DNA of 64,000 bases from Mesorhizobium sp. Lineage in GTDB: Bacteria > Pseudomonadota > Alphaproteobacteria > Rhizobiales > Rhizobiaceae. Within the stretch, counting starts at the first letter, position 1. Each line of letters begins with the position of its first letter. Positions 17,344 to 25,684 of the stretch are shown piece after piece. The stretch spans positions 1 to 64,000 of the forward strand of contig SAKE01000020.1 in NCBI GenBank assembly GCA_004017275.1, read 5' to 3'. The notes under the pieces are model-generated. The model ran no database searches. It had not been told where the DNA came from and saw only the letters and a program-made list of their open reading frames with translations. Position numbers and translations under genes: made by a program.

Positions 17344-17493
17344 ATGATCCGCAAACTCAAGGACGGAAAATACCGGCTTTATTTCGCGCAAGAAGGATGA
17401 GAAGACCGGGAAAGGCGGAATTTGGGGACGTTCGAGACGCGTGAGGCAGCGGGGAAGCATGAGCGCGAGGTGCAGCATTTTAGGCGGCATTGA
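17344..17493 (+). pseudogene. Decayed copy of the 49-residue basic gene
   Basis: This 150-bp stretch aligns along its whole length with 11642-11791. The first 12 codons match closely (MIRKLKDGKYRLY), then an inserted T shifts the frame into a stop at codon 18, and a one-base loss about 35 bases later restores it. The remainder still encodes a recognisable tail. It lies between the DMT exporter and the IetAS cassette. The upstream GGGAGTGCGAG still holds a ribosome binding site. Confidence 0.75.
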
Positions 17494-17612
17494 GGGGGAG
17501 TTGTTTGTTACTTTCCTCCCACGACTACAATGGCGATATGCCACGCTAGCGTGACAATTGAACCTTTGTGCCTTGCAATGTGCCTCAATCAGGACGTGAT
17601 AGGATGGTCACG

Positions 17613-20147
17613 CTACACCTGGACGCGGCTACGAGGTCTTACAGCCACCCGGCTAAGAACTTCGTCGTAAATCGCCGGATTGTCCTCCATCGTGACTGTG
17701 ACCGCGAACCCATAGGGAATGGCGTCATCGAGAGCAGGACCCTGATCCTTCTCTCTCTGGATTTGGAGAGAGATTGAACTGCCTGCAGCTAGATGCCCGA
17801 ATGCTTGGCCGGACCACCGACGATGGATCAAGGTTCCAGCCTCGGTTTGCGTCCACGGTGGTTCCACGGCAGGTGCTACGCCCACTGCACTTTTCACATT
17901 ATCCGAAAGCGGGATTACTCGGAGCTTGGATGCCCTGTAGGATTGATGGCCTGGTCGCGTTGGCGAAAACCACGCAAGCGTTGCCCTGACAGACCGAAGC
18001 TCAGCGGTTCCACTAAAGTCGTTGGGCACCGGCAATCGATACTCGACTGCTTCCTCAGGCAATAGACGGCCAGCCGCCCATAATGTTGCCCGATCAGCGG
18101 CGCAACTCAACGCGTCGGGTGGCCATACGAACCCGTAGCCGAGGTGACGGGACACCTCTCTACGCATCTGATCCCAGTTCACCTGAACTGGGAACTTTGT
18201 CGCGATAATAAACGCGTCAGAGGTATTCCACGTCGCGGGATGGGCAAGAAGGGCTTTAAGGAGCACGGCCTTTTGCGAGTTGGGCAAAGCCGCGAATACA
18301 TCGCCATACTCTTGCTCTAGGACCTCATAGATCAAATGAGCAGTGTGGGTTGCGTATGCAGCTGAGGCGCTCGATCCAAGTGTCCACGCGCTATAGTCTT
18401 GAGCTTGCCCCGGAAGGCTTGGTGCAGCGACACGAATGCCGCCGAAGCGCGTACCTCTTGCGTTAGGACTTACATTCACGGGCTGATTGACGGGAGCCAA
18501 AATGAGATGCTCGCGCCCGCCTGGAAACAGGACATCGGGCTTGACTGCGCTTTTGTGCCCATGCCCTAGCGCTGATGACACATTCGGCATATCGCACTCA
18601 GGAAATCCGACGTAGCGCCCGTTAGGCAACGGCAGCGCGTCAAGGCTGTCTCGATGCCATGCTCCGACAGACAAAGCGTTTACACTCTCAGCTGGTGCGA
18701 GCAAACGCCGATCCGCCTTCACCACATCCAGGGCGCGAAGCAACGCAGACTTGCGTGAAGCGTCGGTCGATGCACGAAAATTGTCAGCATGCTGATAGTC
18801 GTCAAGCTGTAACGACCCCCCAACATTTCCACTCGAGATAATGAACAAGACATCATATCGAAACGAAAGGTAATCAATCGCCCGCGCCCAAGCTGACACC
18901 CGACCACTATACTGCTTATTTGGATCGCCAAGCGATAAGTTCACTGCGACGATTTGGTCGTGACCCTCTTCCCGCATGGTCCTGACTGCCTCGACCATAA
19001 GGTCGATCACCAATCGGTCGTCAACGAAGCGCTCCCGCGAATTACCGAATGGGTCCGACGCTGGTGCATACATCAAAGCGCGGAAGTACAGTTTTCGGCC
19101 TATAGGTCGGGAAACTACATTACGATCACCGTGAACAACGATAGAGGCCATAGCAGTACCATGGACCCGAGGCCCAACTGCTAAAGCCTCAAGGTCCTGC
19201 GGATCGGAAACACTCAACCAGTTGGCAATCCAAGGGTGCGACTGCTGGGGAACAGCGTCGAAAATCGCAACAACAGGCTGCTCATTCAGCTCAGGCTGCT
19301 CAAGAGCATCGGCCTGTTCTCCTTCACCCGGCTCGATAGTCGCGCTTCTGCTTTGGGGCATGATGGACAGTATTGGGTCCAGTCCGGCCAAGCTGTTGTC
19401 TTGCAGTGCCGCAATTCGAGCTACCTCCTCCCCGGGTAGATCGATTAGGAGCGCGTGATAGTCGAAGTCTACGTGTCTAGCCTCACTCACAACTTGACCG
19501 CCAGCTTCCGTGATGGCGGCTCGGGCAGTCGCAACTGCCACCTGAGCGGTCTCAGTAGCTCGCCTAAAGACTAACTCGCATTCCAATCTAATCAGCTCAC
19601 CGGGCAGGGCTGCTTCGGCAGCGTCCGCAAGCTGAGACTGATCGAGGGGTCGGACACGATCTCGCGGACCCCACGGGCGGATGTCCCTCAGGCGCAAAAA
19701 CAGCTGCCTCCACGGAGCAAACCCGTAAGGCAAATCTCCCCCGCGCTGCCAAGTTTGCCAAAGTGAAACTATCTGGCGCAACGCAGCGAGGTTCGGTACC
19801 AACAGATAAACCTGCGGGTCTTTGTCTAGCTCGTCGGGATCAAGAAGGTCCTCACCCGCGAACGTCAGGCCTTGGACCTTGCCAACAGCCTTCACGAAAT
19901 CGGTCACGGAACCCGTGACTTCAAAAACAAGTAGGCGCTCGGGAGCAAGACCGTCGGGCTGATCTTGGACGGGCTGCGGCGCAGCGTCTAAGAAGTCCCG
20001 CAGGCGTTGGAACTTCGGTCCTAGCCGCGCACCTTGCGTAGCTGCCTCGATTGTGCGCGACGGCTTAGCGTTTCCGTGACCCGGTTGCCTTACGCTCTCC
20101 TCTGGATTGTCGAGTTTGAGGATCGGCTTTGTTGGATCGGCCTGCAC
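17613..20147 (-). CDS. ietS: Subtilisin-like serine protease, IetS-type
   Basis: Predicted 844 residues. The first 290 or so resemble no simple domain; a peptidase S8 domain follows with catalytic Asp297 (AIFDAVP), His329 (RVHGTAMAS), oxyanion Asn441 (SSGNVGG) and Ser593 (GSSASAAYA). A C-terminal region of about 200 residues completes it. No signal peptide, so it should act in the cytoplasm. It pairs with an AAA ATPase gene upstream and overlaps its end by 83 bases (GTG start at 20147). This pair matches IetAS, first described on Agrobacterium Ti plasmids as a maintenance system and later reported as antiphage. The sequence is less GC-rich than its neighbours, which suggests transfer. Confidence 0.75.
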   Translation of the reverse strand: MQADPTKPILKLDNPEESVRQPGHGNAKPSRTIEAATQGARLGPKFQRLRDFLDAAPQPVQDQPDGLAPERLLVFEVTGSVTDFVKAVGKVQGLTFAGEDLLDPDELDKDPQVYLLVPNLAALRQIVSLWQTWQRGGDLPYGFAPWRQLFLRLRDIRPWGPRDRVRPLDQSQLADAAEAALPGELIRLECELVFRRATETAQVAVATARAAITEAGGQVVSEARHVDFDYHALLIDLPGEEVARIAALQDNSLAGLDPILSIMPQSRSATIEPGEGEQADALEQPELNEQPVVAIFDAVPQQSHPWIANWLSVSDPQDLEALAVGPRVHGTAMASIVVHGDRNVVSRPIGRKLYFRALMYAPASDPFGNSRERFVDDRLVIDLMVEAVRTMREEGHDQIVAVNLSLGDPNKQYSGRVSAWARAIDYLSFRYDVLFIISSGNVGGSLQLDDYQHADNFRASTDASRKSALLRALDVVKADRRLLAPAESVNALSVGAWHRDSLDALPLPNGRYVGFPECDMPNVSSALGHGHKSAVKPDVLFPGGREHLILAPVNQPVNVSPNARGTRFGGIRVAAPSLPGQAQDYSAWTLGSSASAAYATHTAHLIYEVLEQEYGDVFAALPNSQKAVLLKALLAHPATWNTSDAFIIATKFPVQVNWDQMRREVSRHLGYGFVWPPDALSCAADRATLWAAGRLLPEEAVEYRLPVPNDFSGTAELRSVRATLAWFSPTRPGHQSYRASKLRVIPLSDNVKSAVGVAPAVEPPWTQTEAGTLIHRRWSGQAFGHLAAGSSISLQIQREKDQGPALDDAIPYGFAVTVTMEDNPAIYDEVLSRVAVRPRSRVQV

Positions 20148-21114
20148 TTGTTGTTTGCCCCACCCGTTCCGACCAGTGCTGTACCTCTTGTCGGATTATT
20201 GTTTCCAGTGATCTCGATCCGGACGATAAAATATGTCCGCGCCGGACTGTCTGGCAGAACTCCACTATCTCCGCAAAACTCGCCGGTTCAAGTTGTTTAG
20301 CCAATGCCTCGGGCGAAATTGACAGCTTTTCGTTCCATGTATCGAAGTATCTGGCGATCAGAACTGCGATCTGTCGCCAGTCGGGCTGTGGAACATGGAG
20401 TCGTATCTGAAATCTGCGCCAAACCGCTCTGTCCAACAATTCATGGTGGTTAGTCGCAGCTACAGCGACGACGTAGCTCGGAAGCTGATCAATCTGCATT
20501 AGAAGAAACGATACGACCCGCTTGATTTCGCCGGTCTCATGGGTATCGCCTCTCTCTTTGCCGATGGCGTCGAACTCGTCAAAAAACAGTACGCACGCGG
20601 TTGTCCTTACGTAGTCAAACAGCTTGCGTAGTCTCGTGTTTGTTTCGCCTAGATATGACCCGACCAATGCATCGTATCTGACGGTGAATAATGGAAGGGC
20701 GAGAGCTTCGGCGATCGCCTCGGCGACAGAAGTCTTTCCGTTGCCGGGAGGACCAGAGAGGAGCATTGTGTGACGTGGTTGCACGCCGTGCGACCTCAGA
20801 AGGTCCGCTCTAGTCTGCTCCTCAACTAAGTTTTGCACCTGCTGCGTGACAGGGAGCGGCAAGATGAGCTCAGATAGTTGGCGCTGCGGAACGGTTTCGA
20901 GGATGATGTCGCGACCGGGCGCGAGGGGTTGTCGGGCTTCGAACTTACCAACGGCAGGGACCGAGTTTATTACACGTTGAAGGCGGTCGGCCAGAATGTT
21001 GTGCTGCTTGGACTTTTCCTCGGCTACCAACGCTTCCACTGACGCACGCAGAGTTGCCTGATCGCCCTCAGCGCCTGCCCGGACAATGGAGAGTAGTAGG
21101 TCACTTCGCGCCAT
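20065..21114 (-). CDS. ietA: AAA family ATPase, IetA-type
   Basis: Predicted 349 residues. One AAA domain: Walker A GPPGNGKT (121-128), Walker B VLFFDEFDAIG (175-185), sensor 1 ATN (220-222) and an arginine-finger region WRRF (232-235). A helical N-terminus of about 60 residues precedes it and a basic tail follows. In IetAS-like pairs the ATPase is thought to restrain or guide the protease. First gene of the pair, with an 83-base overlap into ietS. The ATG at 21114 is preferred; in-frame starts at 21171 and 21216 lack a clear ribosome binding site. Confidence 0.8.
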   Translation of the reverse strand: MARSDLLLSIVRAGAEGDQATLRASVEALVAEEKSKQHNILADRLQRVINSVPAVGKFEARQPLAPGRDIILETVPQRQLSELILPLPVTQQVQNLVEEQTRADLLRSHGVQPRHTMLLSGPPGNGKTSVAEAIAEALALPLFTVRYDALVGSYLGETNTRLRKLFDYVRTTACVLFFDEFDAIGKERGDTHETGEIKRVVSFLLMQIDQLPSYVVAVAATNHHELLDRAVWRRFQIRLHVPQPDWRQIAVLIARYFDTWNEKLSISPEALAKQLEPASFAEIVEFCQTVRRGHILSSGSRSLETIIRQEVQHWSERVGQTTSAGRSNKADPQTRQSRGERKATGSRKR

Positions 21115-21449
21115 CAGCTCAACTTTCAGCCATACTGAGCCTCTCAAAAACTGGTAAACGAAGCCCTGCATAACATGGCGTTCGTCCTGCCGGTCGCAAC
21201 GCGAATTGTAACGCAAACTCCGAAAAGAGGACTGGTGGCGGTAGCGTAAGTGGATTTGCGTCGGATTGCCATGCGGTATTTCGTCAAACTCACAGTTCCT
21301 GACACGCCGACTTTTTGAACTATGACGCCAGGAAGCGGTCTTTCCGCTTCCGGCCCCTATCTAGATTCCGTGCAGCCGAGTATCGGCCGGAACCGGCGCT
21401 TAGCCGACCTCCAATTCGCGCAGTTGCCAAGTTGCCGTTCCCCTTCCCA

Positions 21450-21464
21450 TTAACCATTCGTTAA
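21450..21464 (+). promoter_or_regulatory. Perfect CtrA box upstream of minC
   Basis: TTAA (21450-21453), seven bases, TTAA (21461-21464), then C: the full CtrA consensus TTAA-N7-TTAAC. It lies 46 bp before the minC start in a 290-bp intergenic stretch that holds no gene. CtrA control of minCDE is known in Sinorhizobium meliloti, so cell-cycle regulation is likely here. Confidence 0.7.
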
Positions 21465-21509
21465 CCATTCCCTCGCTAGCGTTTACCTCTCAGTAAGGAT
21501 TCGCCAGCC

Positions 21510-22316
21510 GTGACCTTTGCCGCCCCCCTCGAGGCCAAATCCATTCGCTTTCGTGCCCGCTCTTTCGTCGCTTTCACATTGACTCCGGAAGATCCTTTGG
21601 CGGCCTGGCTGGAGGGGTTGGATCACTGGATCGGCAACTCGCCGGGCTATTTTTCCGGGCGGCCGGTGGTGCTTGATCTCAACACCTTGAAGCCCGATGT
21701 CGCCGCGATCGAATCGCTGGTCGGCGTGCTTGGCCATCGCGGCATCCGCATCTACGCCATCGAGCTCGACGGCCACACCGCACTCGAGCCCAACCTGCCG
21801 CCGGTGCTGGTCGGCGCCAAGGAAGCGACGACGGATGGCTTGCTGCCCGGCCGCAAGGCGCGGGAGGAGATTTCCGGCACATCAGAGGGCAAGGCTGTGG
21901 GCAGGGCGCCTGAAGCCGGCCCGGACAAGAACAAGGTCGGCAAGGCTGGCGCAAGCAAGGCGGGCGATAGCGAGCCGCAGGAAGCTTCGGGCACGCTGAT
22001 GATCAAGGCGCCGATCCGCTCCGGCCAGGCGATCGTGCATCCGCATGGCGATGTCATCGTGCTGGGTTCGGTCGCTTCGGGGTCGGAGATCATCGCGGCG
22101 GGCTCGATCCATGTCTATGGCACGCTGCGCGGGCGCGCTTCGGCGGGTGCGCTGGGCAACAGAGGCGCGCGCATCTTCTGCCGCAAGAACGAGGCGGAGC
22201 TTTTGGCGGTCGACGGCTGGTACGTCACCGCCGAGGAGATGGAAGGCGTTTCGCGCGGCAAGCCGGTGCAGGCATTTCTCGACGGCGACGCGCTGCGGGT
22301 TTCGACGCTGAGCTGA
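21510..22316 (+). CDS. minC: Septum site-determining protein MinC
   Basis: Predicted 268 residues. It inhibits FtsZ assembly away from midcell. The N-terminal domain (about 1-110) is followed by a variable charged linker (about 115-165) and the C-terminal beta-helix domain starting IKAPIRSGQAIVHPHGDVIVLG, which dimerises and binds MinD. The GTG start at 21510 has AGGA about 10 bases upstream. First gene of minCDE, followed 75 bp later by minD. Confidence 0.95.
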   Translation: MTFAAPLEAKSIRFRARSFVAFTLTPEDPLAAWLEGLDHWIGNSPGYFSGRPVVLDLNTLKPDVAAIESLVGVLGHRGIRIYAIELDGHTALEPNLPPVLVGAKEATTDGLLPGRKAREEISGTSEGKAVGRAPEAGPDKNKVGKAGASKAGDSEPQEASGTLMIKAPIRSGQAIVHPHGDVIVLGSVASGSEIIAAGSIHVYGTLRGRASAGALGNRGARIFCRKNEAELLAVDGWYVTAEEMEGVSRGKPVQAFLDGDALRVSTLS

Positions 22317-22391
22317 CATTCGTTTCGACCGAACTTGGGCGGCCGGGCCGCTCGACCAACACAACAAACCAACAACAACGGAGGCTTTTCA

Positions 22392-23207
22392 ATGGGCAAG
22401 GTAGTGGTGGTCACCTCGGGCAAGGGGGGCGTCGGCAAGACGACCTCGACGGCGGCCCTTGGTGCGGCCGTGGCCAAGACCGGCAAGAAGGTGGCCTTGG
22501 TCGACTTCGACGTCGGCCTGCGCAACCTCGACCTGATCATGGGCGCCGAGCGGCGCGTGGTGTTCGACCTCGTCAACGTCATCCAGGGCCAGGCGAAACT
22601 CTCGCAGGCGCTGATCCGCGACAAGCGGGTCGAGACGCTGTTCCTGCTGCCGGCCTCGCAGACGCGCGACAAGGATGCGCTGACCGAGGAGGGCGTCGGC
22701 GAAGTCATCGACAAGCTGCGCTCGGTGTTCGACTATGTGTTCTGCGACAGCCCGGCCGGCATCGAGCGCGGCGCGCAGCTCGCCATGCGCTTTGCCGACG
22801 AGGCGGTCATCGTGACCAATCCGGAAGTGTCGTCGGTGCGCGATTCCGATCGCATCATCGGCCTGCTCGATGCCCGCACTTTGCGGGCGGAGCAGGGCGA
22901 GCAGATCGCCAAGCATGTGCTGGTGACGCGTTACGATGCCGCCCGCGCGTCGCGCGGCGAAATGCTGTCCATCGACGACGTCTTGGAAATCCTGTCGGTG
23001 CCGCTGCTCGGCATCATTCCGGAAAGCCAGGATGTGCTGCGCGCCTCCAACCTCGGTTCGCCGGTGACGCTGTCGGAGCCGCTCAATTCTGCCGCCAAGG
23101 CCTATATCGACGCCGCCAGGCGGCTGGAGGGCGAGGAATTGCCCGTCATCGTGCCCTTCGAGCGCAAGGGTTTCCTCGATCGACTTCTGGGAAGGAGGGC
23201 GGCATGA
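22392..23207 (+). CDS. minD: Septum site-determining ATPase MinD
   Basis: Predicted 271 residues. Deviant Walker A motif GKGGVGKT at 10-17, and a C-terminal amphipathic helix FLDRLLGRR for membrane binding. Together with MinC it forms the division inhibitor that MinE moves. The ATG at 22392 is preceded by GGAGGCTTTTCA, so it was chosen over upstream in-frame codons. Its stop overlaps the minE ATG by four bases. Confidence 0.97.
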   Translation: MGKVVVVTSGKGGVGKTTSTAALGAAVAKTGKKVALVDFDVGLRNLDLIMGAERRVVFDLVNVIQGQAKLSQALIRDKRVETLFLLPASQTRDKDALTEEGVGEVIDKLRSVFDYVFCDSPAGIERGAQLAMRFADEAVIVTNPEVSSVRDSDRIIGLLDARTLRAEQGEQIAKHVLVTRYDAARASRGEMLSIDDVLEILSVPLLGIIPESQDVLRASNLGSPVTLSEPLNSAAKAYIDAARRLEGEELPVIVPFERKGFLDRLLGRRAA

Positions 23208-23476
23208 ACCTGCTCGACATCTTCAAGCGGCGCTCCAGCGCCCCGGTGGCGCGCGAGCGGCTGCAAGTGCTGCTCGCCTATGAGCGCCGCAACCGCAGCC
23301 AGCCAGACCTCGTCTCCATCCTGCGCGAAGAGATCATGGCCGTCATCGCCAAGCATGTGCAGATCGACCAGGATTATCTCCAGGTTTCGATGGACCGCGG
23401 CGAGACCATGTCGACGCTGGAAATCGACATCCAGATCCCCAACAAGAGCGCCGTGCCGCTGGCTATGGCGGGGTGA
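23204..23476 (+). CDS. minE: Cell division topological specificity factor MinE
   Basis: Predicted 90 residues, normal for the family. The N-terminal anti-MinCD region (about 1-35, LLDIFKRRSSAPVARERLQVLL) is followed by the dimerisation domain with LEIDIQIP. It stimulates MinD ATPase and drives the pole-to-pole behaviour. ATGA overlap with minD couples translation. Last gene of the operon; a hairpin-rich mosaic repeat begins 15 bp after it. Confidence 0.97.
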   Translation: MNLLDIFKRRSSAPVARERLQVLLAYERRNRSQPDLVSILREEIMAVIAKHVQIDQDYLQVSMDRGETMSTLEIDIQIPNKSAVPLAMAG

Positions 23477-23491
23477 GGCGCCGCCGCTTTT

Positions 23492-23653
23492 TCCTCGCCC
23501 CCGCTAAGCGGGGGAGAGGTGCCTCGCGTAGCGAGGCGGAGAGGGGGCAGCGCGACGCTGGCGGGTTCCTTCTGAATTCATTGAGGCCGAGCCATTCCCC
23601 CGCTCCGTCTCGGCTTCGCCGAGCCACCTCTCCCCCGCTTTGCGGGGGCGAGG
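23492..23653. repeat. Mosaic hairpin repeat, family B copy 1
   Basis: A 162-bp element with inverted ends: the left half begins CCTCGCCCCCGCTAAGCGGGGG and the right half is close to its reverse complement, ending CCCCCGCTTTGCGGGGGCGAGG. Inner hairpins GCCTCGCGTAGCGAGGC and GTCTCGGCTTCGCCGAGCC are included. The right half also occurs at 62110-62161. It follows minE directly and may end transcription, though it lacks a U-tract. Confidence 0.75.
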
Positions 23654-23758
23654 AACCAGGCCGCGCAGGTTGCTTGCGCCATCCAATCCCAAATGTTCCA
23701 AATTTACCTTCCTGCCGACGGGGGCTTCCCCTGCGCAATCAGCGGATGTAAGGATATA

Positions 23759-23773
23759 TTAGCGATTTGTTAA
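23759..23773 (+). promoter_or_regulatory. Near-consensus CtrA box
   Basis: TTAG, seven bases, TTAA: one mismatch from TTAA-N7-TTAA. It lies 36 bp before the start of the coiled-coil gene and 282 bp after minE. A single mismatch in eight fixed bases can occur by chance, so this is a weaker call than the minC box. Confidence 0.35.
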
Positions 23774-23808
23774 GTTCCTTGTGAGGTATGCGTAAAGGGA
23801 GTTCGGTC

Positions 23809-25275
23809 ATGAACTTCAGAGGCCTGATCAAGCGTGCTGAAGACGTAGATAAAGCAATTCAGGACCTGCAGACCGATTTGGCGGACGCGCTGGATGCAAG
23901 TCTCGACGCCGAAGAGCTGGTGCCGCCCGAGAGCGACGATGTCCCGGAATCCGCGGCGGAACCTGGTGACGAGCCACCCCAAGCCGATGCGGCAAATGGC
24001 GATAGTGCGGAGAACGCGGACAGTGCGGGCGACACGGACAGTTCCGAAGCCGCGCCACGCCTGACCGCCCATACCCAAACCCGACTGGCTGCATTGACCG
24101 CCTTTGAGGGGCTCTTCCATGATGCCAAGGACTATCTGGAGGAGATCAACGACAAGCTGTCGGAGATCGGCACCTCACACCATTTGACGCGCGAATTCCT
24201 CAACATCCTGCACAACGACATTCTTCGCGCAAACGAGCTGGAGGTTGCAAATGCCGGCCTGGCCGCCGAGCAAAGAACGCTGTCGGAAAAGCTGCACGAC
24301 GCGGTGAGAAAGCTGCGCGAGCGTGAAGGCGCTTTCGAAGCGCTGCAACAGCGCGAGACAAGCCTGGTTCAGGACCGGGAGACGCTTCGTGCGGCACTTG
24401 CCGCGACGAGGCTGGAGCTGGTGGAGACAGCCAATGCGAGCGCAAAACGCGAGGCGGAGTTCGGCGACATCGCCAAGCGGCTGACCGCCAGGACGGTCGA
24501 GGCCAACAGGCGCTTGCGCGAGAGCAAGATGCTGCGGGAAAAGCATGTCAGCCTGTCGATCGAGCTCGACAAGGCGCTGAAGCGGGAATCGCAAGCGCGC
24601 CACAGGCTCGACGAGCTCTCGACGATCCATGCCAGCGAAGCAGCGCGGCTTGCGGAGCTGCTGGCCGCGCTCGGCAAGAGCGAGAAAGAGGAGATGCGGC
24701 TCCAGAAGGCGCTTGAGGCCGCACAGGCGAAGCTGTCGGAAACAACCGAAGCGGCCCGCATGATGGAAGGCGACAAGGAAGCCGAGTTGGCTCGCAGTCA
24801 GGCGGAAATGCGCGGGTTGAGCTCGGAGATCCAGAATCTGCAATCGCGACTGGAGCAAGCGTCGACCGAGAACAGCGAGGCCGCCGGCGAGATCGCCAGG
24901 CTCAAGAGTGAATTGAACGACGCCCTGGCCGAAAAGAAAATCGCCGATGAAAGATTGTCCGCGCTCACCCAGGAGAACGAAAGCGACAAGATGAGTCTTT
25001 CCAAGGTGAACGCCAACCTTTCGCAACTTACGCTGCAACAGGCATCCGAACAGATACAGTTCGACGTCCAGAGGCAGGAGTGCGAGGACCTCAAAGCCGA
25101 AATCGCCTCACTCAATACCCGGATCAAGGAATTGCTGCCTTACGAGCGGCTCCACAAGGCCACCAGCGGTAGACCGCGCGAGGACGGGGTGGTCGAGATA
25201 GCCGGGGTGATGGCGAAGAAAGCACGGACAACGGGCAGGCGGCGCATCCGCAGGAATGTCAGCTCCGCTACCTAA
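23809..25275 (+). CDS. Long coiled-coil protein, unknown function
   Basis: Predicted 488 residues. The N-terminus (about 1-90) is acidic with an alanine- and aspartate-rich stretch, and residues about 120-460 form a near-continuous coiled coil rich in Glu, Lys, Arg, Leu and Ala. The last 30 residues are basic (KKARTTGRRRIRR), which could bind DNA or membrane. No signal peptide or membrane segment. The ATG at 23809 follows GGGAGTTCGGTC. I recognise no family; being next to minCDE and preceded by a near-CtrA box suggests a structural role in growth or division, which is inference. Confidence 0.75.
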   Translation: MNFRGLIKRAEDVDKAIQDLQTDLADALDASLDAEELVPPESDDVPESAAEPGDEPPQADAANGDSAENADSAGDTDSSEAAPRLTAHTQTRLAALTAFEGLFHDAKDYLEEINDKLSEIGTSHHLTREFLNILHNDILRANELEVANAGLAAEQRTLSEKLHDAVRKLREREGAFEALQQRETSLVQDRETLRAALAATRLELVETANASAKREAEFGDIAKRLTARTVEANRRLRESKMLREKHVSLSIELDKALKRESQARHRLDELSTIHASEAARLAELLAALGKSEKEEMRLQKALEAAQAKLSETTEAARMMEGDKEAELARSQAEMRGLSSEIQNLQSRLEQASTENSEAAGEIARLKSELNDALAEKKIADERLSALTQENESDKMSLSKVNANLSQLTLQQASEQIQFDVQRQECEDLKAEIASLNTRIKELLPYERLHKATSGRPREDGVVEIAGVMAKKARTTGRRRIRRNVSSAT

Positions 25276-25328
25276 AGCGTGTCGCCCCTGAAGGGATTTA
25301 GGCGACCCGCCTTAGGTCTTTGTTTTTG

Positions 25329-25374
25329 TGCATGTCGTTCTCCCAAAACCGAGGTCACTTTTGAGCGACATGCA
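25329..25374. repeat. Imperfect palindromic repeat, family C
   Basis: TGCATGTCG (25329-25337) pairs exactly with CGACATGCA (25366-25374), and inner TTCTCCCAAAA pairs partly with TTTTGAG. It lies in the 409-bp stretch between the coiled-coil gene and the ABC exporter, where no gene was recognised. Elements of this shape are common in rhizobial intergenic DNA, from memory; no other copy was seen in the window. Confidence 0.5.
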
Positions 25375-25684
25375 TTACCTCGCGTCGTCATTCCAGCGTG
25401 TCCGCGACGTCGCTTCGCTGGCACGGAGTGGCAAGGACGACAGCGCCACGATGGGAGGCCGGCACCTCACCCGGAGAGTAAACCCAATGGGGCACCGGCC
25501 AGGCGGATCGACAGGTCCGCCGCACAGGTAAGCTAGCGTGCCTCAGCTCCGCACGGCATTGGTGCGATCACGGAGGGTGCCAGCGGCAATCCCCTGGGCT
25601 TCTGATTCGAACCCTTGCCGGAACCTGCAGCCGACAGGCTGCAGACGCGTCCAGGACGCAATCGCGGGCCGGCCCGGATCCTTC

